A DNA stretch of 64,000 bases from contig CM036253.1 in the NCBI GenBank assembly GCA_020698575.1, positions 31,735,719-31,799,718 of the forward strand, in the 5' to 3' direction. A program made the position numbers and the translations under genes. The notes below the pieces were generated by a model that had not been told where the DNA came from, did not search any database, and was given only the letters and a program-made list of their open reading frames with translations. Source of the stretch: Bostrychus sinensis. Its lineage: Eukaryota; Chordata; Actinopteri; Gobiiformes; Eleotridae. This document shows positions 21,041 through 32,849 of this stretch, piece by piece (position 1 is the stretch's first letter; each line of letters opens with the position of its first letter).

Positions 21041-21376
21041 GTCAAGGCAAGTTTATTTGTAATATAGCACAAACAATACACAGGGTCATTCAAAGTGCTT
21101 TATGGAAAAAAAAAAAAAAACAAGTTAAAAGTACATAAACAAGAATTATAATTAACACAGCATCTAAGAAAATAATGGTTAAGAATGCATTTAAAATCAA
21201 ATGAAGAGAAAGTAGTGCAGATAAAAGACTTTCAGTCGTCATACACCGAGCTAAAAAGAGCAGTTTTTGGCCTGGACTTGAACATAGTCAGAGCAGAGGC
21301 CGGTCTCACATCCTCAAGAAGAGTTTAGCTGCATAAAACTGAAACACTGCTTCACCGAGTTAACTCCTGACTCTGT
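21041..21376 (-). pseudogene. L2-type LINE 3'-end remnant, unit 4
   Basis: Counterpart of 1473-1805, without the 17-bp deletion. Confidence 0.55.
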
Positions 21377-21820
21377 CATCAAACAAAAACATGAGAAAGT
21401 GTGAGAAAACATTTATGGGCTGAAAAAATGTCCTAGTATCCATGATTTGTCTGTGTGTCCTGTGATTGACCAGGCTGGTTATGGCAGCAGTTAACATCAC
21501 TCACTGCGCTGTAGCACAGGGCAGCGGCTGTGGCCCCCAGTCATTCAGAGACTGAGCAGATCTCCTCTGACCACTGTTCAGACCTTTCTGATCATGTGGC
21601 CCTCAGAACCATTGTGGCCCTAAACAACTGCATAGAGCGTTTATACCAGGAGCCGGCCCTGAGGTTTGGGCTGCAAACAGTGTAGGGTTCAGGTCTGGAG
21701 AGTTTGTTGACCAATCAAATACTGTCAATTATTATCATTTAAGCAGTGTGTGGTACTTTAGACAGTGTGTTTATTTATTTGTTTATTTATAAGGATTTTC
21801 ATTTGCTGAATGCATGTGCT

Positions 21821-22370
21821 GTCTTCCTGAGGTCCATTTTAAAAATAACATTTCATCATTTCACATCACAAAAGTATAAATATATAAGAAATTGGTTCAA
21901 AACAACACAATACAGAATATCCATTTATTAATACAATTAATACATTTTTAAAATATTCCTGAGCTGAGCAGTTTCAATGAGAAGGTTATTCCATGGGACT
22001 ATGGCACTGTAAATAACAGTTTTCTTCATCAAATTTGTTTTAGGATGTTGTGCTAATACATAACTTTTTAATTATAGAAAGAATTGCAACAAACAATTTG
22101 ATTTAATAGAAAAAGTGGCATTTTCAGAGTCAATGTATTATTTATCACCACGCCCAGTGTAACTAACATTTTTTGGTTTAGATTGAGCCAGGAAAGACTA
22201 CGGTACATTCAAACTCTGCTTGTTCTCATTAAAAATCTTAGAACAAGTCTTGCAGCTTTGTTTTGAACAATTTGAATTTTGGCCAGGTCTTTTGGGGATG
22301 CAGAGGACCACACTTCAGAGCAGTATGACAAGTGGCACAGAGTTCATGACTTAGTAACCACTTCTAAAAA
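21821..22370 (-). pseudogene. CR1/jockey-like LINE remnant, unit 4
   Basis: Counterpart of 2250-2800. Its CTAATACATAACTTTTT variant is close to units 8 and 10. Confidence 0.6.
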
Positions 22371-23113
22371 CTTGTTGAGTTCTGTGTGAAAGATAACTTT
22401 GCATCAGTGTAACAGCAGCAGGTGTAAAACCATCACTTTTAAGTTTCTTTATTAAAATAGGATTTGTGTGTCCAGGATCCCCAGTCGTGCTGGATTATGA
22501 AATCAGCATCTCCATAAAGTTTGTGAGCAGAAGGAAACATTAAAGGCTCTAAAATCTCCTGGGAAATGGCTGCAGTGACTTTATACTTCAGAAAACACAG
22601 AGCACCAACACAGCAGATGACATGAAGTCTGTCCTGGACACATCTGTTTCACAGCCTGTTTGTCCTGGGAGTGGACCCCCCTCCTCCCATAGTTGTCTTT
22701 CCCCTTACAGAGATGGAGGCTCTAAGGGGAGGGAATGTTGTGGAAAAAAGGGACACAGTGGAATTTGCTCCACTTAAAAATAATTCAAGGTCCACAAAAA
22801 GTAAGGTACAAAAGTTCAAACTTCATTCATATTTAGGACTGCACTGATAAACTTAGTAACTATAACCATCCCAGAGAAGAGCAGCTGAGGGCTGTAAGGT
22901 GGAGGTCAAACACTCTCTTCCTGCTGCAGCCACACCTCCAGGAAGCATCCTCTGCCTGCCCTTTATGTTCTCCAGTAGCTCCACTAGATGGAGACAACTC
23001 ACAAAAACACTAAATCAGATCAACTCATAAAAAGCACCTATTTGGTTCTTCCATGTATAATAACAGACACTGCACTCCCCACATTAGTTTGAGTTAAATA
23101 TATTCTTTTCCTT

Positions 23114-23508
23114 TCAGGGGTCACCACGGGGAATCATCTGCCTCCATCTCAGCCTGTCCTCTGCATCCTCTTCTCTCACAACAACCAACTTCATGTCCTC
23201 TTTCACTCCATCCATAAATCTCCTCTGGTCTTTGGCCTCTAGGCCTCCTGCCTGGCAGCTCAAACCTCAGCCTCATCCTTCTACCATATATTCACTCTCC
23301 CTCCTCTGTTCATGTCCAAACCATCTCAGTCTGGCCTCTCTCAAACTTCAACTCCAAAACATCTAACATTGCTCTGAACGGTTGACCTCAAGTACTTCAA
23401 ATGCTGCACCTTCTTCACCTCCACACCTGGGACCTCTCCACTGGGCTCTCTCTCATTCACACTCAAGGATTCTGTCTTACTGTGACCAACCTTCATCTTG
23501 TGGCTAAA
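23114..23508 (-). pseudogene. RTE LINE remnant, unit 4
   Basis: Full-length counterpart of 3541-3935. Confidence 0.7.
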
Positions 23509-24412
23509 GCACAACTTTCACTTCCACTTATTTTCAAACAGCGGGGGCATTAAATAGTCTTGAGTCCCAAAAATACAACTTCCAATGCTAATTTTATACA
23601 TAAAGGAGGTCCATTAAATTGTTTTTAGTCCCAAGGCAAACAAAATATTGTTAAGTTATTAACAGAACACTGAAAAACCTTTTCATTCACTTGCATATAA
23701 ATTGACCTGTATTATTATATAGGTCACTGAATTAGGGTAACATTTGTAGAGTTAGTTGTTTTAGTATTTTAAAGCTCAGGTGCACCATATCATTTATTAT
23801 TAATATTATTAACATTTTCAGAGACGTTTTGTTTATGGGTCGAGGTTGGTAGTCAGAGCCCCATGAAAATTTAATGTGGACGATGTTTGTTTTATCTGAG
23901 AACAACATTGAAAAAGTCAGATTTTGATGAAATGTCAGTAAAGGACAGTGGATTTGAATCACTTTACAGATGTGAGACAGAGCTTACTTTGTCGAAAACT
24001 TTTTAGCATCTGGGCAGTAATCTTTTTTTATCTGACCAAGTTTCTATTTTAGTGGTTCCCCAATGCCCAGTGTTGCCCCAGCCCCAGAGACTGCTCTGCT
24101 CCGCCCCTGCTGCTCCAGCTCAGAAACACAGTTTATGAGCCTTCAGTCTCATCACACTGGGCTGTGGACAGAGGCTCCAGAAAACACTCCAGGCTACAAC
24201 AAACTTTAGTCAGGACGTCTGAACTCAAGTTTTATGGTGCTTTTATAACAATACACTCACTGCTAAGATACTGTGAGAAAAACATTGTGCCTTCGGGTTA
24301 GTTGTGAATAACTGCAAGTATTATTTCAATGCCCTGTTTTTGAGCAGATCTTGGTGAATATGAGGACCAGCAGAAGACCTGTCCCTGAGGTTCTCAGAGT
24401 CTGAGATGGTTC

Positions 24413-24649
24413 TTATGGGACCAACAGGTCAGAGATGGACTTTGGTGCTGAGCCATGGAGAGACTTGTACACAAGCAGAGCTGTATTAAAGTCTATTCTC
24501 TGAGCAACAGGAAGCCAGTGCAGAGACCTCAGGACAGGACTAATATGGTCGTACTTCCTGGTTTTAGTCAGGACCTGAGCAGCAGCGTTCTGGACGTCCT
24601 GCAGCTGTCTTGGACTTGGTGGACCTTTATTTAACATGAATAACATCAT
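24413..24649 (-). pseudogene. L2-type RT-end remnant, unit 4
   Basis: 78-codon stretch with the same translation as in unit 1. Confidence 0.75.
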
Positions 24650-24726
24650 CTAGACCTACTTCTATCTGTTAGCGTCATGTTGCTAATTGCTAAACAACCA
24701 GTTTATGCTCTGTCTAGTCGGTACCG

Positions 24727-24745
24727 GTGCCAGCAGGGGGCGACA
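24727..24745 (+). promoter_or_regulatory. CTCF-like motif, unit 4
   Basis: Identical 19-mer. Confidence 0.45.
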
Positions 24746-25634
24746 GACAGCTGAGTGTTCCAAGTGTTCTCCCCTAAAGAAAAGGTTTTCCATACATATA
24801 CATTATTGTAAGTTATAAAATATTAAATACTAACACCAAGGTGTCCAAAACAATTTCAAAAACCCTGAAAAAAGCATAATATAGGATCTTATATAGAACC
24901 TAAACTGTATAGCATGCTATGTTTGAGTAATTTGAGATGTATTTTTCCAAAATTCCAAAACACAAAAAAACTTTACTGGCATTCATCAAAAGCTCAAGGC
25001 AAACAACTTCATCTTATTGCAACCATTACTTCTGTTTTTGAATGTGCTGCAAGTGAAGTGAAGTTTCGTAGCAAAAATTAACAAGGTTAAACATTCGAGT
25101 AACTCTGAAAAAGGCAAATTTCTCATTTTATTCAAAGAAGCACTAACAAAATAGAACCAATGGCGTTTTTCACAATTCATGTCTCTCCATAGAAATGCAG
25201 TAGGAGTGAAGCCTGGTTTTGCTGCTGCTGTGTAACGTTGTCCATCCATTTTGCAGCTCTTTGAAACCACACAGCTGTAACTCACGAGAGATACACCACT
25301 GCTGCTCCTAATGCCACATGAGCCAAGGTTAAATGTAAGGAGGCAAAATGCAAGGTCTGCAGCTTATGGAATATAATGTATCAGATTCCCAGCTGAGAGC
25401 AGTGAAGGAAGAGCCTATATGTTTTTGTAAAGTTGGCATTTTGACTTTATTCTGAAGAAAGTAGCAGTGGAGCAAAGCAGAAGTTATCACTGTTGAGGTT
25501 AAGAGGTCAATTTAGCTGCAAGTAAAAAGAGAAAAGTGATGATCCTTAAGTTGCAAACCAAGCAAAAAGAGAAATCTCTGCATTTTTAGTTCACTAACTT
25601 TATTTAACAAACACAAATACTATATATTAGAAGT

Positions 25635-25812
25635 AGAACAAGTGGCTTTAGTAGAGCAGTTGTCCTGTTGCTGGAAGGTTGGTGGTGCCACTCTTCCCAG
25701 TTTATACTCTCATTGTGTCCTTGAGCAAGACACTTCACACACCTTTCCTTCCTCTATGTATGAATGTGTTTGTGTGATTGTGTGATTGGTGGTAGTTGGA
25801 AAGGCCAATGAG
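25635..25812 (+). repeat. tRNA-like SINE with B-box deletion, unit 4
   Basis: GGTGGTTTAAATGCCAC has become GGTGGTGCCAC, removing TTAAAT from the B-box-like motif. Only unit 8 shares this. Confidence 0.5.
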
Positions 25813-26079
25813 ATGAACATGGATTCATCTCAGCTTAGACTTGGGTTAGACCTGCTTTAGTCCTGGTTTATATCAGTTTTAGATGTTATTCTATGTGTTC
25901 CATTAATGCATTTACACTAAATAAAGTTGGCTCTGTTTCCCATTGACTGTTTCTGTACAAACATGTCTCTAGTTATTTCAGTTCTGAGGTGGAGACTTAT
26001 TAAACTAAAATGAGTTTGACGTCTCATCTACAGAGGCCATGATTAAGAAGGTGTGCACTTACTACAGAAGCTCTACACC

Positions 26080-26134
26080 AGGACTAAACCAATACTAAAC
26101 CAGGACTAAACCAGGACTAAACCAAGACTAAACC
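26080..26134 (+). repeat. 11-bp minisatellite ending unit 4 (5 copies)
   Basis: Variant order AGG, AAT, AGG, AGG, AAG, identical to unit 8. Confidence 0.9.
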
Positions 26135-26244
26135 AGGATTACCTAAACAAAAAAAAGAAAAAGAAAAAAAAGTGTACAGCAAGAATAAACCAGGGCTAAA
26201 CCAGATCCAGGAAACATGAGAAAGGTGAAGGTGGAATGAAACTT

Positions 26245-26319
26245 GTAACCCATAGCAACCATCACCGAGGCCTGTAACCGTGGGCAGAGCTTGGTGATGA
26301 TTTCAAATTGATGACATCA
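26245..26319 (+). promoter_or_regulatory. Candidate promoter core of gene 5
   Basis: X-box 26245-26259 and palindrome 26309-26319, unchanged; preceded by GAAACTTG as in units 1 and 9. Confidence 0.5.
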
Positions 26320-26548
26320 CAAAGTCAGAAAACTGACAGTAAGTTTATTTAGCAAAGTCCTGAACACGTTCTCTTCATATCTAGTTTGACCAGTCGACAG
26401 ACAAGACGCACAACTGATCGCTCGCTTACAGTTAATGCAGAACACCCATTGTTAGGTGGCATTAGACAGAGACACATTTGAAAGTTAGTTTGGAGTTCAA
26501 AAGAGAACTGTATTTGCCTCAAAGCAAACGTCCTTCAAAACAAGAACG

Positions 26549-27388
26549 ATGGGACAAATCATTGCTTTAATGTGGAATGTCTTCCACATTAGCAAATGCA
26601 GTAAGAAGGAGAAGGAGTGGTTGGAGAAAGAGAGGGCCTACCAGGAGAAGGAGGTGCTCTGGCAGGCGAAGGAGAAGGATTGGAGAGATGAAAGAAAAAG
26701 CTACAAGGAGAGAGAGGAGATTTTGCAAAAGAAGCTGCTGGAAAATGAGGAGCAGCAAAAGCAGTGGGGCAAGACCATGCAGGAGTGGTTGGAAAAAGCA
26801 AAGGCCAACCAGGAGAAGGAGACGCAGTGGCGGGTGAAGGAGAAGACCTGGACAGATGAAAGAAACAAGTACAAGAAGAGAGAGGAGCTTTTGAAAAATA
26901 CTCTGCTGGCAAATGAGAAGCAGCAAAAGGAGTGGGGCAAGACCATGCAGAGGTGGTTGGCAAAAGCCAAGGCCAACCAGGAGAAGGAGGCGCAGTGGCA
27001 GGCGAAGGAAAAGGACTGGGCAGACGAAAGAAAGAGCTCTGAGGAGAGAGAGGAGATTCTGAAGCAGAAGCTGCTGGAATATGAAAAGCAGAAGTCAGAT
27101 GACCCCAAAGAGCCCACCGTCACCAAACCAGAAGAGGTCAAAGTTCCTGAAGTCCTGAAAGAGCCAAAGGACTCTGTGGTTGAGGCTGCAGTTGTGAGTT
27201 CACCAGCGCCCAAAGACACAACAGGAGAGGCTGAGGTTGTGGAGACTCACACTGCACTGGCAAACCCTCAAACAAATGTTTATGAGGACTACACCGACAC
27301 AACACCAACGCAAGGGAGGAGGAGAAGGAGGAGAAAGAAGAGAGGCGACGACACCACTAACCTCCTCTCCCGCGAGTGGTTCTTTTAA
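26549..27388 (+). CDS. Trp-heptad coiled-coil protein, copy 5
   Basis: Intact, 279 residues. With copy 9 it is the most divergent type: K60Q, G74, E121A and S164, with P186 and E196. The G74 codon GGC makes this position match the equivalent G130 of the second 56-residue repeat. Just after the stop, AACTACGTAC differs from the usual AACTGCGCAC; twelve CAA plus CAG follow. The end of the 3'UTR lacks ACAAT before the TTTTCATC segment, a marker shared with units 7 and 9. AATAAA is at 27595-27600. Confidence 0.75.
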   Translation: MGQIIALMWNVFHISKCSKKEKEWLEKERAYQEKEVLWQAKEKDWRDERKSYKEREEILQKKLLENEEQQKQWGKTMQEWLEKAKANQEKETQWRVKEKTWTDERNKYKKREELLKNTLLANEKQQKEWGKTMQRWLAKAKANQEKEAQWQAKEKDWADERKSSEEREEILKQKLLEYEKQKSDDPKEPTVTKPEEVKVPEVLKEPKDSVVEAAVVSSPAPKDTTGEAEVVETHTALANPQTNVYEDYTDTTPTQGRRRRRRKKRGDDTTNLLSREWFF

Positions 27389-27397
27389 GAACTACGT

Positions 27398-27436
<39 letters not shown>

Positions 27437-27657
27437 GGAGGAGGAGTCTGTGGAGTAATTTGTTTTCTTCTTTGACCGCGTTCTCTCTGAGTCATTACAG
27501 ATGACACTGAGAGGACTTGTCTTTGGACACCGGTCACGGAAGGAGACAGACACTTCACATGATTTCTTTCTGTTGTGTTTTCATCAAAAATGCAAATAAA
27601 AAAAATCTAAAAAAAAAAAAAAGATCCAGATAAAATTATTGTAGAAGGGTTTGAAGA

Positions 27658-27988
27658 GTCAAGGAGAGTTTATTTGTATTATAGCACAAACAATACACAG
27701 GGTAATTCAAAGTGCTTTATGGGGGAAAAAAAACAAGTTAAAAGTACATAAACAAGAATTATAATTAACACAGCATCTAAGAAAATAATGGTTAAGAATG
27801 CATTTAAAATTAAATGAAGAGAAAGTAGTGCAGATAAAAGACTTTCAGTCGTCATACACTGAGCTAAAAAGAGCAGTTTTTGGCCTGGACTTGAACATAG
27901 TCAGAGCAGAGGCCGGTCTCACATCCTCAAGAAGAGTTTAGCTGCATAAAACTGAAACACTGCTTCACCGAGTTAACTCCTGACTCTG
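27658..27988 (-). pseudogene. L2-type LINE 3'-end remnant, unit 5
   Basis: Counterpart of 1473-1805, with AAGGAGAG in place of AAGGCAAG, as in units 7 and 9. Confidence 0.55.
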
Positions 27989-28380
27989 TCATCAAACAAA
28001 AACATGAGAAAGTGTGAGAAAACATTTATGGGCTGAAAAAATGTCCTAGTATCCATGATTTGTCTCTGTGTCCTGTGATTGACCAGGCTGGTTATGGCAG
28101 CAGTTAACATCACTCACTGCGCTGTAGCACAGGGCAGCGGCTGTGGCCCCCAGTCATTCAGAGACTGAGCAGATCTCCTCTGACCACTGTTCAGACCTTT
28201 CTGATCATGTGGCCCTCAGAACCATTGTGGCCCTAAACAACTGCATAGAGCGTTTATACCAGGAGCCGGCCCTGAGGTTTGGGCTGCAAACAGTGTAGGG
28301 TTCAGGTCTGGAGAGTTTGTTGACCAATCAAATACTGTCAATTATTATCATTTAAGCAGTGTGTGGTACTTTAGACAGTG

Positions 28381-31300
28381 CGTTATTTATATTGATTTAT
28401 ATTTATTATTGAGCATCATTAACCAATGTCTGTACACAAAAACCCAGGTTTATCCAATTTTGTAACACAAAGTACCGTATTTGTGAACTTGTGCAATTCT
28501 TCCGGCGCTGGTCAGAGCTGGCTGCTGGTTGCAACAGCTCTTACCTGTTTCCTTCTTTTCTAGTATTTTAACTTATCTTTAGCGTATTGCTTTTGTAAAT
28601 ATTTTGTATATATTTTCCTTTTACACAAATCTGCCGTTTTTTCTCGGATTCACGGCGTTTTTCAACCACTATACCCAGTTTAACGATGTGCGTGGGGGCC
28701 CCTGCGTGTGCTGTTTACAGTCGGGAACAGCTGCTCGCGCTGCGCAGTGCTGTAGTGTTCCCCAGGGACAGACATGAGATCCCCGCGGAGGTGCTACAGA
28801 AGACTCGCCGTGGACACCAGGCCGGGACAAAACTTCGTGAAAAGAAGAGACGCTTCAGACCTGTCCTCCCCTCCGTCATCATGAGAAACGTAAGATCTCT
28901 TCCCAACAAGACGGACGAGCTGGCGGCGCTCACAGGACATCAGCGGGAGTACAGAGAGAGTAGCGTCCTTCTGTTTACGGAGACCTGGCTCACTCCGCTT
29001 ATCCCGGACTCTACTGTCTTTTTGGACAACTTTCATCTGCTGCGGGCGGACAGGATGGGGGACAGCGGTAAGAGGAAAGGAGGGGGACTGGCTGTGTTTG
29101 TGAATGTGCGGTGGTGTAAACCAGGACACTGCACAGTTAAAGTGCAACTGTGCAGCAGAGACATTGAACTGTTAGCGGTTAGCATGAGGCCATATTATCT
29201 GCCACGGGAGTTCACACTTTATCGTGATAGCGGTGTACGTGCCCCCTTCTGCTAACGCGGACACAGCCTCTGATGCTCTGCTCTTGGTCACCAGCAGGCT
29301 GCAGACACAGCACCCACAGGCCCTCTTCTTCATCTCTGGAGACTTCAGCCATGCTTCTCCATCATCTGTTCTGCCCACATACACACAGTATGTCACCTGC
29401 CCCACCAGAGACAATAAAATACTGGACTTGTTTTATGCCAACACCAAGGAGGCATATTCTGTATCCCCCTTCCCTCCCCTGGGGAGAGCTGACCACAACA
29501 TTATACATCTCCAGCCTGTGTACAAACCTGTTGTACACAGACAGGCTGTGGTCCCATGTACAGTGAGGAGGTGGACTGTTGAGAGCGAGGAGGCTCTCAA
29601 GGACTGCTTCAACACCACTGTGTGGACGGAACTCTGTGGCCCACATGGGGAGGACATCAATGCCATCACGGACTGCATCACGGACTACATAAACTTCTTT
29701 TTTGAGAACACTGTTCCCTCCAGAATGGTACGGTGTTTTGCTAACAACAAGCCGTGGATTACCCGTGATATTAAGGCTCTCCTGAAGGAGAAGAAGAGAG
29801 CCTTCAAATCAGGGGACAAGGAGGAGCTGAGGTCTGTACAGAAGGAGCTGAGGAGGAAGATCAGGGAGGGAAAGGCCGGCTACAAGAGGAAGATGGAGGA
29901 GCAGCTGCAGCAGCAGAACATCAGTGGGGTGTGGAGAAGCCTGAAAACCATCTCTGGCTTCAAAACGCCCCACTCACAGGCAGAGGGGGACCTGAAGTGG
30001 GTCAACGATATAAACCTGCATTTCAATAGGTTTGATCAAACACCCACTCCTCCCCTCATGCAGCTGCATTCCAACACCTTGACACCTGGACTACCCCCCA
30101 CAGCCACAGCCCTTCACACCTCTGGCTCACCTCACCATCAGACCACTTCACACCTCTCTGGACTCAGCCACCCCTCCAGCACAGAGCCCCCCTGCCCACC
30201 TCTCTCCTTTACAGCAGCCCAGGTGGGAAAAGAGCTGAGGAAGATCAAGGCGAAGAAAGCAGCTGGACCAGACGGCATCAGCTCCAGGCTCCTTAAGTCC
30301 TGCGCAGATGAACTGTGTGGAGTTATGGAGCATGTCTTCAACCTGAGCCTCAAGCTGAGGGTGGTACCACAGCTCTGGAAGACCTCCTGTGTGGTACCAG
30401 TGCCAAAGACATCGCACGCTAGGGACCTCAGCAGCTACAGGCCGGTGGCTCTCACATCCCACCTGATGAAGACACTGGAGAGACTGATCCTGGGACACCT
30501 CCGCTCCACGGTGGGACCCTCGATGGATCCGGTCATCTTCCTGTTACATCGCGCTCTGGCTCACCTGGAGAAGCCCGGCAGCACTGTGAGAATCATGTTT
30601 TTTGATTTCTCCAGTGCCTTCAAAACCATTCAGCCGGTGCTTCTGAAAGACAAACTGGAGAGGGCTGGGGTGGACCTTCATCTGGCAGAGTGGATTCTGC
30701 ACTATCTCACAAACCGGCCACAGTGTGTGAGAGCCCGGGACTGTGAGTCTGACCTGCTGACCTGCAGTGTGGGGGCACCCCAGGGGACTGTCCAAGTCCC
30801 CTTCCTCTTCACCCTCTACACTGCAGACTTCAGACACAACACGAACAGCTGTGTTCTGCAGAAGTTCTCTGATGACTCAGCGATTGTCGGCCTGATCACT
30901 GAGGATGACGACGTGGAGTACAGAGGACTGACACAGAACTTTGTGGACTGGTGTCAGCAAAACCACCTCCTGATCAACGCGGGGAAAACCAAGGAGATGG
31001 TGGTGGATTTTCGCAGACGCCGGTCTGCCGTCCCCTCACCGGTGAACATCCAGGGAACGGACATTGAGAGAGTGGACTTTTATAAGTACCTGGGTGTTCA
31101 CCTGAACAATTAACTGGACTGGACTCACAACACAGACGCACTGTACAGGAAGGGTCAGAGCAGGCTCTACCTCCTGAGGAGACTGCGGTCTTTTGGAGTG
31201 AAGGGAGCACTCCTGAGGACCTTCTATGACTCTGTGGTGGCATCAGCCATTCTGTACGGTGTGGTCTGCTGGAGCAGCAGCATCACAGAGAGAGAGAGGA

Positions 31301-31967
31301 GGAAGCTGGACAAAGTCATCAGGAAGTCCACCTCTGTCCTGGGCTGTCCTCCGGGAGGTGGGCGAGAGAAGGGTCCTGGCAAAACTGACATCCATGCTGG
31401 ACCATGAGTCACACCCCCTGCAGGACGTCTTGTCTGCACTGGAGAGCAGTTTCAGTGACAGACTGGTCCACCCTCGCTGTGTGAAGGAGAGATACCGCAG
31501 GTCTTTCCTTCCTGCAGCTGTCAGACTCTACAATGAACACTCCTGACTGTAATCCATTCACCTGTGCAATATTGTTTTAATATTGTTTTAACTGTCAGCA
31601 CCTTCTGGAAACCTGTGCAATATTTATATTATTATGTGCCATAATTATTTTATTTTACTTGAAGCACCTATTCACAATGCACACTCTTTACTTATGGTAC
31701 TTTGAATATCCATACTCTGTCAGACTATATACTGTACATATTTATTATAGTGTATTTAATTGCTTATATTCTAATTTAGTTTATTTAGCTCTGCTTGTAG
31801 TTTAGTTTTTTAGTTAATTATCTTTGGCCAGACTGGTCTCTGATACACTTTGTCCTCTTGTGTGATACCACTGTGTGCTACTGCTAACTGTACTTATGCT
31901 GTTGCAACAATGCAATTTCCCCACTGAGGGACTAATAAAGGTTTTCTTATTCTTATTCTTATTCTTA
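28381..31967 (+). mobile_element. Decayed non-LTR retrotransposon (CR1/L2/Rex-like LINE), unit 5
   Basis: A 3.59-kb element on the + strand: about 300 bp of 5' leader, an endonuclease/RT reading frame with disruptions, a 3'UTR and a short TTATTC-type 3' repeat after AATAAAGG. The APE-type endonuclease, the RT motifs and the simple 3' repeat fit the CR1/L2/Rex group; the exact clade is not settled. No target duplication is visible because the right flank is altered by deletion. Confidence 0.85.
28686..31546 (+). pseudogene. LINE endonuclease-reverse transcriptase, three disruptions, unit 5
   Basis: A first frame (28686-29255, 189 codons) has the APE endonuclease start: NVRSL at 68-72, FTETWL at 97-102 and GGGLAVFVN at 132-140. 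A +1 shift near 29215-29250 leads to a 629-codon frame (29224-31113) with the rest of the endonuclease (GDFSH at 39-43, where the family usually has GDFN; DH at 90-91) and the RT domain (GPDGIS at 348, FFDFSSAF around D461, GAPQGT at 517, FSDD at 548-551). The residues after QGTV are QVPF, not the usual LSPF. A TAA at 31111 and another shift near 31350 break the C-terminus, which ends at 31546. It is unlikely to be active. Confidence 0.85.
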
Positions 31968-32043
31968 TAAGGATTCTCGTTAGCTGAATGCATGTGCTGT
32001 CACTAACTTTATTTAACAAACACAAATACTATATATTAGAAGT

Positions 32044-32226
32044 AGAACAAGTGGCTTTAGTAGAGCAGTTGTCCTGTTGCTGGAGGGTTGGTGGTTTAAA
32101 TGCCACTCTTCCCAATTTATACTCTCATTGTGTCCTTGAGCAAGACACTTCACACACCTTTCCTTCCTCTATGTATGAATGTGTTTGTGTGATTGTGTGA
32201 TTGGTGGTAGTTGGAAAGGCCAATGA
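32044..32226 (+). repeat. tRNA-like SINE, unit 5
   Basis: B-box motif intact; GGAGGGTTGG variant shared with units 7 and 9. Confidence 0.5.
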
Positions 32227-32370
32227 GATGAACATGGATTCACATGTACAAACATGTCTCTAGTTATTTCAGTTCTGAGGTGGAGACTTATTAGACTAAA
32301 ATGAGTTTGAAGTCTCATCTACAGAGGCCATGATTAAGAAGGTGTGCACTTACTACAGAAGGTCTACACC

Positions 32371-32436
32371 AGGACTAAACCAGGACTAAACCAGGACTAA
32401 ACCAGGACTAAACCAGGACTAAACCAGGACTAAACC
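32371..32436 (+). repeat. 11-bp minisatellite ending unit 5 (6 pure copies)
   Basis: All six copies are the pure AGGACTAAACC form, seen only in LINE-bearing units. The A-rich tract after it is interrupted by C, not G. Confidence 0.92.
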
Positions 32437-32545
32437 AGGATTACCTAAACAAAAAACAAAAAAACAAAAAAAGTGTACAGAAAGAATAAACCAGGGCTAA
32501 ACCAGATCCAGGAAACATGAGAAAGGTGAAGGTGGAATGAACCTT

Positions 32546-32620
32546 GTAACCCATAGCAACCATCACCGAGGCCTGTAACCGTGGGCAGAGCTTGGTGATG
32601 ATTTCAAATTGATGACATCA
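32546..32620 (+). promoter_or_regulatory. Candidate promoter core of gene 6
   Basis: X-box 32546-32560 and palindrome 32610-32620, unchanged. Confidence 0.5.
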
Positions 32621-32849
32621 CAAAGTCAGAAAACTGACAGTAAGTTTATTTAGCAAAGTCCTGAACACGTTCTCTTCATATCTAGTTTGACCAGTCGACA
32701 GACAAGACGCACAACTGATCGCTCGCTTACAGTTAATGCAGAACACCCATTGTTAGGTGGCATTAGACAGAGACACATTTGAAAGTTAGTTTGGAGTTCA
32801 AAAGAGAACTGTATTTGCCTCAAGCAAACATCCTTCAGAAACAAGAACG

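Larger units (their letters stand above)
19563..26189 (+). repeat. Unit 4, canonical organisation
   Basis: It has no insertion and contains the 85-bp piece missing from units 2, 3 and 6. Its 3' part shares private markers with unit 8: a 6-bp deletion in the SINE B box and AGAAGCTCTACACC before the minisatellite. Nothing nameable lies in 21377-21820, 22371-23113, 23509-24412 and 24746-25634. Confidence 0.95.
26190..32490 (+). repeat. Unit 5, LINE-bearing
   Basis: The first 2.2 kb is canonical. A LINE then occupies 28381-31967. After 34 bp of canonical sequence the unit jumps (GCTGTC/ACTAAC at 32001) to just before the SINE, losing about 3.77 kb that held the CR1, RTE and L2-type remnants and the CTCF-like motif. 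A second deletion (about 150 bp) near 32240 removes sequence after the SINE. Units 7 and 9 have identical breakpoints. Confidence 0.94.

Noticed and set aside
26577..26837. 86-codon Arg-rich + frame in units 5 and 9
   Set aside because: Out-of-frame shadow of the coiled-coil gene, open only because of local substitutions.
28794..31243. Several minus-strand and out-of-frame ORFs inside the LINE
   Set aside because: Shadows of the endonuclease/RT frames with no independent features.
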